DNA of 46,667 nucleotides from Acidovorax sp. SRB_14 (GCF_012932145.1 NZ_MWOK01000012.1:1-46667), one strand, 5' to 3'; shown: positions 16,512 through 25,286, counted from the stretch's first letter. Notes: generated by a model not told the origin, from the letters alone. Translations and numbers: made by a program.

Positions 16512-16904
16512 ATGCAAACCACCGAACCCACTCCCGCGCGTCCCCTGGCCGCGCCTTTCACCGACGGCCTGCGCGCAGGCGTGCTGCGCTACCAGCAGTG
16601 CACCGCCTGCGGCCACGCGCAGACGCTCGCGCGCTATGCCTGTCAGCACTGCGGTGAACGGGGCGCGCTGCACTGGCGCGACGCGGCGGGCGCAGCCACC
16701 GTGTGCGCGGTCACCGAGGTTGCGCGCGCGCCGTCCGAAGAGTTCCGGGCGCTCGCGCCGTACACGCTGGTCATCGCGCAGCTCGACGAGGGGCCGCGGC
16801 TCATGGCGCATGCCACGCCGGGCGTGCGCATCGGCGAGCGCGTGCGCGCAGGCTTCTTCGAGCACCAGGGGCGCACGCTGGTGCGCTTTGCGCCGGAGTC
16901 CTAG
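16512..16904 (+). CDS. DUF35 Zn-ribbon/OB-fold CoA-binding partner protein
   Basis: A 130-residue protein. An N-terminal helix is followed by a rubredoxin-like zinc ribbon with two CxxC knuckles (CTACG and CQHCG, about residues 31-49), then an OB-fold ([15 protein letters not shown] ... [16 protein letters not shown]). DUF35 proteins bind CoA esters and act as obligate partners of thiolase-like enzymes or hydratases. It directly follows the thiolase-like gene, with GAGGA before its ATG. Confidence 0.9.
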   Translation: MQTTEPTPARPLAAPFTDGLRAGVLRYQQCTACGHAQTLARYACQHCGERGALHWRDAAGAATVCAVTEVARAPSEEFRALAPYTLVIAQLDEGPRLMAHATPGVRIGERVRAGFFEHQGRTLVRFAPES

Positions 16905-16966
16905 CGACGCCGCCATTTTTTCTCGCGTTTGCCGGCACTACTACTACACCTACCAGGAGACAAGCC

Positions 16967-17962
16967 ATGACGACCGCCCTTTCCCTTCTTCCTTCCCGCC
17001 GCCACTGGATCGGCCTGGCCTGCGCCGCGCTGTGCGCCGCCGCTGCGCCGCTGGCCTTTGCGCAGGACTATCCGAACAAGCCCGTGAAGCTCGTCGTGCC
17101 CTATCCGCCGGGCGGCCCCACCGACATCGTGGCGCGTGCCGTTGCGCAAAAGCTGCAGGAGCGCCTGGGCCAGCCGTTCGTGATCGACAACAAACCCGGT
17201 GCCGGGGCCAACCTGGGCGCCGAGGCGGTGGCGCGCAGCGCGCCCGACGGCTACACGCTGGTGGTGGCCACGACGGCGCACGCGATCAACCCCGCGCTGT
17301 TCGCCAAGCTCAACTATTCGCTGCTCAAGGACTTCGCGCCCGTCTCCCAGCTCACGAGCGGCCCGCTGGTGATCGTTGCGAACCCGGCGCTGCCTGCCAG
17401 CAACGTGGCCGAGCTCATCGCGCTGGCCAAGACCCGCCCCGGTGGGCTGAACTTCGCATCCTCGGGCAATGGCCAGTCCACCCACCTCTCGGCCGAGCTG
17501 TTCAGCGCCATGGCCGGGGTGAAGATGTCCCACGTGCCCTACAAGGGCAGCGCGCCCGCGCTGACCGACGTGATGGCCGGGCAGGTCGACCTGATGTTCG
17601 ACACCATGCTGTCGTCGATGCCGCACGTGAAGGGCGGCAAGCTCAAGGCGCTGGCCGTGACGAGCGCCCAGCGCTCGCCCGTGGCGCCGGACCTGCCCAC
17701 GGTGGCCGAGTCCGGCCTGCCCGGCTACGAGGCCATCGCCTGGAACGGCCTGCTCGCGCCCGCGGGCACGCCCAAGGAGGTGATTGCAAAGCTGAGTGCC
17801 GAACTCAAGGCCGTGCTGGAAAGCCCGGACATCCGCCAGCGTTTCGATGCGCAGGGCTTTGCGGCCGCCTACAGCACACCGGTCGCCTATGGCAGCTTCC
17901 TGCAGGCTGAAGTGGACAAGTGGGCCAAGGTGGTGAAGACCTCTGGCGCAAAAATTGACTAA
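16967..17962 (+). CDS. Bug/TctC family periplasmic substrate-binding protein
   Basis: A 331-residue secreted binding protein. The signal peptide ends near LAFAQDYP. The mature N-terminus [19 protein letters not shown] is the Bug signature, and the ligand-loop [14 protein letters not shown] and [14 protein letters not shown] follow. Bug proteins bind carboxylates for tripartite tricarboxylate transporters or act as sensors. No tctA or tctB gene is nearby. Its place between the DUF35 gene and an acyl-CoA synthetase suggests that its ligand is the carboxylic acid activated by the pathway. AGGAG lies before the ATG. Confidence 0.93.
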   Translation: MTTALSLLPSRRHWIGLACAALCAAAAPLAFAQDYPNKPVKLVVPYPPGGPTDIVARAVAQKLQERLGQPFVIDNKPGAGANLGAEAVARSAPDGYTLVVATTAHAINPALFAKLNYSLLKDFAPVSQLTSGPLVIVANPALPASNVAELIALAKTRPGGLNFASSGNGQSTHLSAELFSAMAGVKMSHVPYKGSAPALTDVMAGQVDLMFDTMLSSMPHVKGGKLKALAVTSAQRSPVAPDLPTVAESGLPGYEAIAWNGLLAPAGTPKEVIAKLSAELKAVLESPDIRQRFDAQGFAAAYSTPVAYGSFLQAEVDKWAKVVKTSGAKID

Positions 17963-18062
17963 CCCCCTGAGGCGCTTCGCGCCTTCCCCCTGAAAGGGGG
18001 ACGCCGCCAGTGCGGCGGGGCGGCCCTTGCACGGCGGCCCTGGGCTGGGCCGCGCCAGGCTC
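17962..18062 (+). repeat. GC-rich multi-hairpin intergenic repeat
   Basis: Three successive small hairpins (GGCGCTTCGCGCC; CCCCCTGAAAGGGGG; GCCGCCAGTGCGGC) are followed by GGCGGCCCTGGGCTGGGCC. I recognise this type of element as common between genes in Comamonadaceae genomes. It fills most of the 114-bp gap before the acyl-CoA synthetase gene. Confidence 0.6.
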
Positions 18063-18076
18063 GAAGGCCACACGCT

Positions 18077-20194
18077 ATGGACAACTCAACCGACGTAACT
18101 GCCATGCTAGACCTCCTTACTTCCGCCCTCAATCCGCGCTCGGTCGCCATCATTGGCGCCTCGGACAACATCCACAAGATCGGCGGGCGCCCGATCTACT
18201 ACATGCAGCGCCATGGCTACCAGGGCGCCGTCTACCCGATCAACCCCACGCGAGAAGAGATCCAGGGCCACAAGAGCTACGCCTCGCTCGCGGCCCTGCC
18301 CGAGGTGCCGGACCTCGCGCTGGTGGTCGTGGGCGGCGACAAGACGGTGGCGGCCGTCGAGGAATGCGCGGCGCGCGGTGTCAAGTCGGCCGTGGTGATC
18401 GCCTCGGGCTTTGGCGAGACCGGCCCCGAGGGCCTCGAGCAGCAGCGCCACATGGTGGCGAAGGCGCGCGCTGCGGGCATGCGGCTCTACGGCCCCAACA
18501 CCCAGGGCCTCGCCAACTTCGGCACCGGCGCCATCGCGGGGTTTTCGACCATGTTCATCGAGGTGCCGCCCATGGACGGCCCCATCGGCATCGTGAGCCA
18601 GAGCGGCGGCATGAGCGCCATGGCCTACGGCCTGCTGCGCGGGCGGGGCCTGGGCGTGCGCCATGTGCATGCCACGGGCAACGAGGCCGACGTGACCGTG
18701 GGCGAGCTGGCGCTGGCCGTGGCGCACGACCCCGACGTGCGGCTGCTGCTGCTGTACCTCGAAAGCATCGCCCACCCCGAGATGCTGGCGGCCGCGGCCG
18801 CCCATGCGCGCGCACGCGACCTGCCCATCATTGCGATCAAGGCCGGGCGTTCGGCCGGCGGGCAGAAGGCGGCGTCGTCGCACACCGGCTCGCTGGCCAA
18901 CGAGGACCGCACCGTGGATGCGTTCTTCCGCCACCACGGCATCTGGCGCGTGCGCGACCCGCACGAGCAGGCACGTGCGGCGCAGGCCTACCTCAAGGGC
19001 TGGCGTCCCGAGGGCCGCCGGCTGGTGGTCATCAGCAATTCCGGCGCCAGCTGCGTGATGGGGGCGGACGCGGCGGACGACGAAGGCCTGCCGCTGGCCG
19101 AGCTGTCGCCCGAAACCCAGCGCAACGTGGCCGCCCAGCTGCCCGGGTTTGCCACGGCCAGCAACCCCATCGACATTACCGCCGCGCTGCTGAGCGACAG
19201 TGGCCTGTTCGGCAAGGTGCTGCCCGCCGTGGCGCAGGACCCGGCGGCCGACCTGTTCTTCCTCAACATCCCGGTGGCGGGCGCGGGCTACGACGTGCAG
19301 GCCTTTGCGCGCGATGCCGCGGCGTTCGAGGCCGCCACCGGCAAACCCGTGGCCGTGGCCGCGTGGCAGGAAAGCGTGGCCGAGCCGTTCCGCGCGCAGG
19401 GGATTGCCACTTTCCCGAACGAAGGCGAGGCAGTCGGTGTGTTGGCCCAGGTGGCCAAACACACGGAACTGATGCGCCGCGCCCGCGTTGCTTGGCCGGC
19501 CCTGCCGGACGTGCAATTGCCGCCGGGCCAAGGCGGCGGCTTCCTCAACGAGGTCGACAGCCTGGCGCTGCTGGCGCAGCAGGGCGTGCCCACCGTGCCG
19601 CTGCGGCTGGTGCGCAGCGCCCAGGAGGCGCGCGCGGCGTTCAATGCCATCGGCGCGCCGGTGGTGGTCAAGGCCTGCTCGCCCGAGGTGCCGCACAAGT
19701 CCGAACACGGGCTGGTGGCACTGAACGTGGCCAGCGCCGACGAGGCCGCTGCGCTGTTCGAGCGCTTTTGGCAGAAGATGGGCGACATGGGCGTGGCGCG
19801 CGACGGCGTGATCGTGGCGGCCATGCGGCGCGGGCGGCACGAGTTCATGATCGGCGCGCGGCAGGACCCGGTCTTCGGTCCGGTGGTGGTGGTGGGCGAC
19901 GGCGGTAAGAACGTCGAGGCGATGAAGGACTGCGCCGTGCTGCTGCCGCCCTTCAGCGCACACGAGGTGGCGCAGGCGCTGCGCACGCTGCGCATCGCGC
20001 CGCTGCTGGAAGGGGTGCGTGGCGACCCGCCGCTGGACATTGCGGCGCTGTCGGCCATGGCCGTCACCATCGGCCAGGTGATCGCCGGCGCGCGCGGCTC
20101 GATTGCGTCGCTGGACCTCAACCCCGTGCTGGTGGGGGCCGCCGGCGAGGGCGCCATCGTGGTGGACGCGCTGGTGGAGCGGGCCGGCGCCTGA
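18077..20194 (+). CDS. Acyl-CoA synthetase, NDP-forming (acetate-CoA ligase family)
   Basis: A 705-residue single-chain ligase that makes an acyl-CoA from a carboxylate, CoA and NTP through a phospho-His enzyme. The N-terminal CoA-binding Rossmann domain starts NPRSVAIIGASDN; the succinyl-CoA-ligase-like domain carries GIVSQSGGMSAMAY and the loop SSHTGSLANED with the phosphorylatable His; an ATP-grasp domain (from about residue 490) has VVVKACSPEVPHKSEHGLV. ATG at 18077 has GAAGG upstream; an ATG nine codons later is possible. It is the last gene of the IclR unit and probably activates the growth substrate. Confidence 0.93.
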   Translation: MDNSTDVTAMLDLLTSALNPRSVAIIGASDNIHKIGGRPIYYMQRHGYQGAVYPINPTREEIQGHKSYASLAALPEVPDLALVVVGGDKTVAAVEECAARGVKSAVVIASGFGETGPEGLEQQRHMVAKARAAGMRLYGPNTQGLANFGTGAIAGFSTMFIEVPPMDGPIGIVSQSGGMSAMAYGLLRGRGLGVRHVHATGNEADVTVGELALAVAHDPDVRLLLLYLESIAHPEMLAAAAAHARARDLPIIAIKAGRSAGGQKAASSHTGSLANEDRTVDAFFRHHGIWRVRDPHEQARAAQAYLKGWRPEGRRLVVISNSGASCVMGADAADDEGLPLAELSPETQRNVAAQLPGFATASNPIDITAALLSDSGLFGKVLPAVAQDPAADLFFLNIPVAGAGYDVQAFARDAAAFEAATGKPVAVAAWQESVAEPFRAQGIATFPNEGEAVGVLAQVAKHTELMRRARVAWPALPDVQLPPGQGGGFLNEVDSLALLAQQGVPTVPLRLVRSAQEARAAFNAIGAPVVVKACSPEVPHKSEHGLVALNVASADEAAALFERFWQKMGDMGVARDGVIVAAMRRGRHEFMIGARQDPVFGPVVVVGDGGKNVEAMKDCAVLLPPFSAHEVAQALRTLRIAPLLEGVRGDPPLDIAALSAMAVTIGQVIAGARGSIASLDLNPVLVGAAGEGAIVVDALVERAGA

Positions 20195-20235
20195 GCGGGC
20201 CGCGAGCGGCGCGCTGGCGTCGCCTAAAGGCGGAT

Positions 20236-20352
20236 GCTGCCGCTTTGCTCTCAAAAATAGAGCTGCATGCGCTGGCCTGTAGCTGGGTTCGATGAGTTTC
20301 AATGTGGAAACCCAATGGCGGTAGGCGCTACCAGCTTCTCTTTCGATAGCAA
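20236..20352. repeat. Double copy of the dispersed hairpin repeat, copy 6
   Basis: TCTCAAAAATAGAGCTGC at the left and CGCTACCAGCTTCTCTTTCG at the right resemble the ends of two repeat copies placed head to head. They lie in the gap between the convergent synthetase and gntR genes. The long inverted arrangement could stop transcription from both sides. Confidence 0.5.
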
Positions 20353-20418
20353 AGCCGCCGGCCGCGGCGGGCGTTGTGCGCCGGCAGAGCGCTCGCCCGC
20401 GCAGCCACGCCGGCAGGG

Positions 20419-21126
20419 TCAGCCTGCCTCGGCGCCGGTGGCCGCTTGGCGGCGCAGGATCTCGTCCCGCACATTGCGCACGTGCGCGGTGCCTGCGGCA
20501 TCGGCCCCGGCTTCGTCGCCACCCGCCACCGCCTTTGCGATGGTGCGGTAGTCGGCCACACGGATCTTCTGCAGCGCCGGCAGCTTGTGCTGCACGTACA
20601 CCACCGGCATGTGGATCGAGGGGAACAGCCGGCGCAGCTCGCGGCTGCCCGCGAGCTCCAGCAGCGCCCGGTAGAACTCGCGCCGGGCGCGGGCAAAGGC
20701 CTCGGCGTCCTGGGCTTTGTCGGCGGCCCGCAGCGACGCCAGGGCTTTCTTGAGCGCCAGCGGTGCACGCCCGCTGCGCACGCCCTGCGCGGCCGTTCGT
20801 GCCAGCAGCCCGGTCATGCGCTCGGCCACGTCCAGCACGTGCAGGGTTTCCTGTGGCGTGAGCGCCTTGATGACCGCGCCCTTGTGGCGGAACACATCGA
20901 CGATGCCGTCGGCCGCGAGCCGCTGCACGGCCTCGCGCACGGAGTTGCGCCCCACGCCGAACTGCGCCGCGAGATCGGCCTCCACCAGCCGCTGGCCGGG
21001 CACGAAGCGCTGCAGCTCCAGGCCATGCACGATGCCGAAAAACACGGCATCGGAGGCGCTGAACGCCGCCTCTTGCGCGGGCTCGGGAACGCCTTCGGCA
21101 GCGCGGTCGGAAGAGGGATTGGTCAC
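20419..21126 (-). CDS. GntR family regulator (FCD/FadR subfamily)
   Basis: About 235 residues. The N-terminal winged helix contains LVEADLAAQFGVGRNSVREA and the C-terminal all-helical FCD domain contains REFYRALLELAGSRELRRLF, with His residues suited to metal binding in SIHMPVVYVQH. The start is uncertain: GTG at 21126 is used here, and GTG at 21135 is equally possible, with no strong ribosome-binding site for either. It is divergent from the acyl-CoA dehydrogenase operon, which it probably represses. Confidence 0.88.
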   Translation of the reverse strand: MTNPSSDRAAEGVPEPAQEAAFSASDAVFFGIVHGLELQRFVPGQRLVEADLAAQFGVGRNSVREAVQRLAADGIVDVFRHKGAVIKALTPQETLHVLDVAERMTGLLARTAAQGVRSGRAPLALKKALASLRAADKAQDAEAFARARREFYRALLELAGSRELRRLFPSIHMPVVYVQHKLPALQKIRVADYRTIAKAVAGGDEAGADAAGTAHVRNVRDEILRRQAATGAEAG

Positions 21127-21230
21127 GGGGCTCACGCGGGGGTGTGAAAAGGCATGCGCGCCGAGTGTACACAGCGCCTGGGCTCCATCAATGCCGTGAA
21201 CGAGGAATGTGCGACACATTGCAAAACAAA

Positions 21231-21243
21231 ATTGTCCTACAAT
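21231..21243. promoter_or_regulatory. Putative GntR/FCD operator
   Basis: ATTGTCCTACAAT is a perfect 5-bp inverted repeat (ATTGT-N3-ACAAT) in the 163-bp divergent region. TTGT-N3-ACAA palindromes are typical for FCD-type GntR regulators. TACAAT inside it could also be a -10 element for the rightward operon, so binding would block the promoter. Confidence 0.65.
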
Positions 21244-21289
21244 CTGGTGGAACGAAAAGCCTTGCACCACTGTTTCAGGAGACGCCCCG

Positions 21290-22480
21290 ATGGATTTTGA
21301 ACTGAGCGCCGAGCTGTGCGCGTTGCGCGACCGCACCCGTGAATTCATCGCCGAGCAGGTGATCCCGCTCGAAAACGACGAACGCCAGTCTTCCCACGGC
21401 CCGAGCGAGGCGCTGCGCCGCGAGCTGGTCTCCCGCGCCAAGGCCGCAGGCCTGCTCACGCCCCACGCCTCGCGCGAGATGGGGGGCCTGGGCCTGTCGC
21501 ACGTCGCCAAGGCCGTGGTGTTCGAGGAGGCCGGCTATTCGTGGCTCGGCCCGACGGCGCTCAACATCCACGCGCCCGATGAGGGCAACATCCACCTCAT
21601 GGAAGAAGTGGCCACGCCCGCGCAGAAGGAACGCTGGCTGCGGCCGCAGGTGGCGGGCGACATCCGCTCGTGCTTTGCCATGACCGAGCCCGCGCCCGGC
21701 GCGGGCGCCGACCCGTCCATGCTGGCCACCACCGCCGTGCGCGACGGCGGCGACTACGTGATCAGCGGCACCAAGTGGTTCATCACCGGCGCCGAAGGGG
21801 CCGACTACTGCATCGTGATGGCGCGCATGGAGGACGGCTCGGCGACCATGTTCCTCTCGGACATGGACCGCCCCGGCATCGTGCTCGAGCGCAACATGGA
21901 CGCGATGGACGCCTGCTTCACGGGCGGCCACGGCGTGCTGCGCTTCGACAACCTGCGCGTGCCCGCCGCCGACGTGCTCGGCGAGATCGGCAAGGGCTTC
22001 CGCTACGCCCAGGTGCGCCTGGCGCCCGCGCGCCTGACGCACTGCATGCGCTGGCTCGGCCAGGCGCGCCGCGCGCACGATGCGGCGCTCGACTACACGC
22101 GCCGGCGCACCGCCTTCGGCAAGCCGCTGGCCGAGCACGAGGGCGTGGGCTTCATGCTGGCCGACAACGACATGGACCTGCACACCGCGCGCCTGCACAT
22201 CTGGCACACCGCCTGGCTGCTGGACCAGGGCGAGAAGTGCAACTTCGAGTCGAGCCGCGCCAAGGTCGTGTGCTCGGAGGCGCAGTGGCGCGTGGTCGAC
22301 CGCAGCGTGCAGATGCTCGGCGGCCAGGGTGTCACGGGCGAGTCGCCGGTGATGCGCATCTTCACCGACATGCGCGCCTTCCGCATCTACGACGGCCCGA
22401 GCGAAGTGCACCGCTGGAGCATGGCGCGCAAGCTGGTCCACCAAGCCGAAAAGGCCGCAGCGGCGCGGGTGCCGGCATGA
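21290..22480 (+). CDS. Acyl-CoA dehydrogenase family protein (ACAD10/11-like)
   Basis: A 396-residue FAD enzyme that makes the 2,3-double bond of an acyl-CoA. Motifs in order are the substrate and FAD loop CFAMTEPAPGAGADPS, the strand IKGTKWFITGAEGA-like block, FGKPLAEHEGVGFMLAD in the flavin region, and QMLGGQGVTGESPVMRIFTD followed by YDGPSEVHRW. The latter form is typical of the ACAD10/11 clade, whose genes often travel with an APH-like phosphotransferase gene, as here. AGGAG precedes the ATG. Confidence 0.95.
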   Translation: MDFELSAELCALRDRTREFIAEQVIPLENDERQSSHGPSEALRRELVSRAKAAGLLTPHASREMGGLGLSHVAKAVVFEEAGYSWLGPTALNIHAPDEGNIHLMEEVATPAQKERWLRPQVAGDIRSCFAMTEPAPGAGADPSMLATTAVRDGGDYVISGTKWFITGAEGADYCIVMARMEDGSATMFLSDMDRPGIVLERNMDAMDACFTGGHGVLRFDNLRVPAADVLGEIGKGFRYAQVRLAPARLTHCMRWLGQARRAHDAALDYTRRRTAFGKPLAEHEGVGFMLADNDMDLHTARLHIWHTAWLLDQGEKCNFESSRAKVVCSEAQWRVVDRSVQMLGGQGVTGESPVMRIFTDMRAFRIYDGPSEVHRWSMARKLVHQAEKAAAARVPA

Positions 22481-23250
22481 GCGCCGCCATCGACCGTTTC
22501 CGCCTCGACGGGCGCGTGGTGCTGGTCACCGGGGCGTCGAGCGGGCTGGGCACGCATTTCGCGCAGCTGCTGGCAGATGCGGGTGCGCGCGTGGCCGTAG
22601 CCGCGCGCCGTGCGGACAAACTGCAGGCCGTGGTCGATGCCATCACCCAAGGCGGCGGCCAGGCGCGGGCGCTGTCGCTCGACGTGACCAGCGCGGCCAG
22701 CGTGCGCGCCTGCTTTGACGAACTCGCCAGCTGGGGCGCGCCCGATGTGGTCATCAACAACGCCGGCGTCACCGTGACGCGGCCGTTGCTCGAGCAGACC
22801 GAAGAAGATTTCGACCACGTGCTGGACACCAACCTCAAGGGCTGCTGGCTGGTGGCCACCGAGGCTGCGCGGCGCATGGTGGCGGCGGGGCAGGGTGGCA
22901 GCATCGTCAATGTCGCCTCGATCCTGGGCAAGCGCGTGGCCGGCGGCGTGGCGCCCTATGCGATCTCCAAGGCCGGCGTGGTGCAGGCCACCAAGGCCAT
23001 GGCGCTGGAGCTGGCGCGCCACCGCATCCGCGTGAACGCGCTGCTGCCGGGCTATGTGGTGACCGACCTGAACCGCGACTTTCTCACCAGCGAGGCGGGC
23101 GAGAAGCTGCGCAGCCGCATCCCGAGCCGGCGCTTTGGCGAAATGGCCGACCTCGACGGGCCGCTGCTGCTGCTGGCGTCCGACGCGGGCGCCGCGATGT
23201 CGGGCGCCACGGTGGCGGTAGACGGTGCGCACCTGGTGAGCTCGCTGTGA
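22477..23250 (+). CDS. Short-chain dehydrogenase/reductase
   Basis: A 257-residue classical SDR. The NAD(P)-binding motif TGASSGLG is at residues 18-25, NNAG follows after VVI, and the active site shows the Ser region VNVASILGK with the Tyr-Lys pair in YAISKAG. The start overlaps the preceding stop (ATGA) and its own stop overlaps the next start (GTGA), so the three genes are translationally coupled. It probably oxidises the 3-hydroxyacyl intermediate of the same pathway (inference). Confidence 0.94.
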   Translation: MSAAIDRFRLDGRVVLVTGASSGLGTHFAQLLADAGARVAVAARRADKLQAVVDAITQGGGQARALSLDVTSAASVRACFDELASWGAPDVVINNAGVTVTRPLLEQTEEDFDHVLDTNLKGCWLVATEAARRMVAAGQGGSIVNVASILGKRVAGGVAPYAISKAGVVQATKAMALELARHRIRVNALLPGYVVTDLNRDFLTSEAGEKLRSRIPSRRFGEMADLDGPLLLLASDAGAAMSGATVAVDGAHLVSSL

Positions 23251-24284
23251 GCACCGCCGCCACCGCCACCACCCTGCCGCTCGCGCCGCTGCAGGACTAC
23301 CTGCGCGCGCAGGGCTTGGCGGGCGCCGAGGCCATCCAGGTCGCGCCCCTGTCGGGCGGGCAGTCCAATCCCACCTTCCGCATCGCGGCGGGCGCGCGCG
23401 AGTACGTGCTGCGCAAGAAACCGGCCGGCCAGCTGGCCCCTTCAGCCCACGCCATTGACCGCGAATACCGCGTCATGCGCGCGCTGCAGGACAGCGATGT
23501 GCCGGTGCCGCGCATGCTGGCCTATTGCGAGGACGCGTCGATCGTCGGCACGCCGTTCTACGTGATGGATTTCCTGCAGGGCCGCGTGTTCATGGACCCG
23601 GCGCTGCCCGGCAGCACGCCGGCCGAGCGCGGCGCCGTGTACCGCGAGATGGGCCGCGTGATGGCCGCGCTGCACAGCGTGGACCATGTGGCCGTGGGCC
23701 TGGGCGACTACGGCCGCACCGGCCGTTATGTGGAGCGCCAGATCGACCGCTGGTCGCGCCAGTGCCGCGCGCTGTCGGTACCGCTGGACGATTCCATGCA
23801 CCGCCTGATGGAGTGGCTGCCCGCGCAGGTGCCGCCGGGCGACGAGACCACGCTGGTGCACGGCGACTACCGCATCGACAACCTGGTGTTCCATCCCACC
23901 GAGCCGCGCGTGATCGGCGTGCTCGACTGGGAGCTGTCCACGCTGGGCCATCCGCTGGCCGACCTGGCCTACCACTGCATGGCCTGGAACGTGCCGCCCG
24001 CGCTGTGGCGCGGCATGGGCGGGCTGGACCTGCCCGCGCTGGGCATTCCCACGGAGGCCGAGTACCTGGCCGACTATCGCGCGGCCACGGGGCGCGATGC
24101 GCAGGGGCAGTGGTCGTTCTACATGGCCTACAACCTGTTTCGCATGGCCGCCATCCTCTACGGCATTGCACAGCGCGCCGCCGATGGCAGTGCGGCGTCG
24201 GCCGACGCCGAAGAAACCGGGCGCAAGGCCGGGCCGCTGGCGCGGCTGGGCTGGGAATGGGCGCAGCGGCATACGGCGGGCTGA
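23247..24284 (+). CDS. APH/ACAD10-type phosphotransferase family protein
   Basis: A 345-residue aminoglycoside-phosphotransferase-fold protein. The catalytic loop LVHGDYRIDNLVF and the metal motif GVLDWELSTLGHPLADLAY are intact; the N-terminal nucleotide strand region is GGQSNPTFRI with VLRKKP. It is not expected to confer drug resistance. In mammalian ACAD10/11 such a domain is fused to the dehydrogenase and phosphorylates 4-hydroxyacyl-CoAs, and in bacteria the two are neighbouring genes. The GTG start overlaps the SDR stop by 4 bp. Confidence 0.92.
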   Translation: MSTAATATTLPLAPLQDYLRAQGLAGAEAIQVAPLSGGQSNPTFRIAAGAREYVLRKKPAGQLAPSAHAIDREYRVMRALQDSDVPVPRMLAYCEDASIVGTPFYVMDFLQGRVFMDPALPGSTPAERGAVYREMGRVMAALHSVDHVAVGLGDYGRTGRYVERQIDRWSRQCRALSVPLDDSMHRLMEWLPAQVPPGDETTLVHGDYRIDNLVFHPTEPRVIGVLDWELSTLGHPLADLAYHCMAWNVPPALWRGMGGLDLPALGIPTEAEYLADYRAATGRDAQGQWSFYMAYNLFRMAAILYGIAQRAADGSAASADAEETGRKAGPLARLGWEWAQRHTAG

Positions 24285-24944
24285 ACGGCAGGCAGGCCGC
24301 TGGCATGCCCGGCGGCTGCTCCTGCCGGCGCGGGACCACCGCGCTGAAGCGCCACCTGGGCTCCCTCTGTCTGGCAACACCGTGCGCGCGGCCCGATGGC
24401 GGCGGCCATCTGCCTCGCATCTCCGCCGCACACCCTGGCCTGCGCTTGGATAGCCACGGAACGCCCAGAAGGCGAAGTCGAATGGGTGTAGGGGGGCGCC
24501 CAAGCCGCGTTACCGTGTCGGAGACCGCCACGCCGGCTACGGCACACGCTACATGTGGATGTCTGAAGGCCCCCAACCTGACCGAACGGCGGCGGGACTA
24601 TTCCCTACGCCAGCTTCATCAAAACGCCGCGCCCTTGATGTGGCGCGGCGCGCCGGTGGGGTGAATTCGGCGTTTCGACAGGCTCAGCCGCCGTCACTGT
24701 AGGGTGAGCCAGCTGGGCAAGGGTGCCGGTCGACTTTTTGCGGTAGTGGCAAATATCAGTTGGTCACAAGTCTGGCAGACGCTTAGCATGAAGTTTTAGG
24801 ATGTCCGGTGCTTCATCCGTCATGTTTTAGGTTCGCCTAACAACATGTAGCGCTTATGATTTGCCGGTGTAATGCCTGTTTATCCGACCTCTGCGGGGCG
24901 TTCTGCAGTCGTTTAATTTCAATTGAAGCTCATAAGGAATAAAA
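24285..24944. other. Gene-poor junction before the integron cassettes
   Basis: About 660 bp with no credible gene. The first about 420 bp have the GC-rich character of the host; TTCGACAGGCTCAG near 24674 resembles a short repeat common in related genomes. From about 24720 the DNA becomes AT-rich, like the cassette that follows. GCCTAAC at 24835-24841 looks like an isolated attC half-site, but I could not find partner boxes. The promoter for the first cassette gene presumably lies here. Confidence 0.45.
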
Positions 24945-25286
24945 ATGGAGAATCTTGAGCTTCTGAAAAAACTTCAAGAACTTGGTGTCGCATTCTGTGT
25001 TTCCGTGCCAAGCCAATGGGGGCAAGAAACTCATATTGCGAAGCCAGAAGAGCTATTGGCTTTGATTGAAGACCCTACAGTCGTTTTTGCAGCGCACTAT
25101 GGTGTTTCGAAGTCTGAATATTTGGCTTGGGCAAATGAAGATTTTTCTGTTCACTGCTCCGGAAAAACCAGCAAGGGAAAGCAATGCAAAAATATTGTGC
25201 CAGGCGGTTCTAACGTAAGCCCGAGTACATGGGTTGAACTTCAAGGTGAGTATTGCACTGTCCATTCTGTGGGAAGAGAAATCTAA
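24945..25286 (+). CDS. Integron cassette 1: unknown protein with Cys/His cluster
   Basis: A 113-residue protein that I do not recognise. It is AT-rich with codon use unlike the surrounding genes (many AAA, GAA, TTG and ATT). The N-terminal half is mixed helical with no signal peptide or membrane segment. The C-terminal part has Cys71 (CSGKTSKGKQCKN, with Cys81), Cys104 and His107 (YCTVH), a C-x9-C-x22-C-x2-H pattern that could bind a zinc ion. AAGGA precedes the ATG by about 8 nt. It ends 14 bp before a complete attC, which is the normal place for a cassette gene. Confidence 0.8.
   Translation: MENLELLKKLQELGVAFCVSVPSQWGQETHIAKPEELLALIEDPTVVFAAHYGVSKSEYLAWANEDFSVHCSGKTSKGKQCKNIVPGGSNVSPSTWVELQGEYCTVHSVGREI

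Noticed and set aside
17962-20352. Transposon ends around the acyl-CoA synthetase gene
   Set aside because: The GC-rich repeat at 17962 and the double repeat at 20236 are different families with no target duplication or transposase.
18107-21172. Leftward frame of about 1020 codons opposite the acyl-CoA synthetase
   Set aside because: Shadow of the synthetase and gntR genes; His/Arg/Gly-rich with no domain.
23247-24284. Aminoglycoside resistance gene
   Set aside because: The fold is that of APH kinases, but the neighbouring acyl-CoA dehydrogenase and the motif set point to the ACAD10-type metabolic family.
24285-24664. Possible extension of the phosphotransferase gene or a small gene in the following GC-rich DNA
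   Set aside because: The gene has a clear stop at 24284; frames beyond it show no conserved pattern and no ribosome-binding site.
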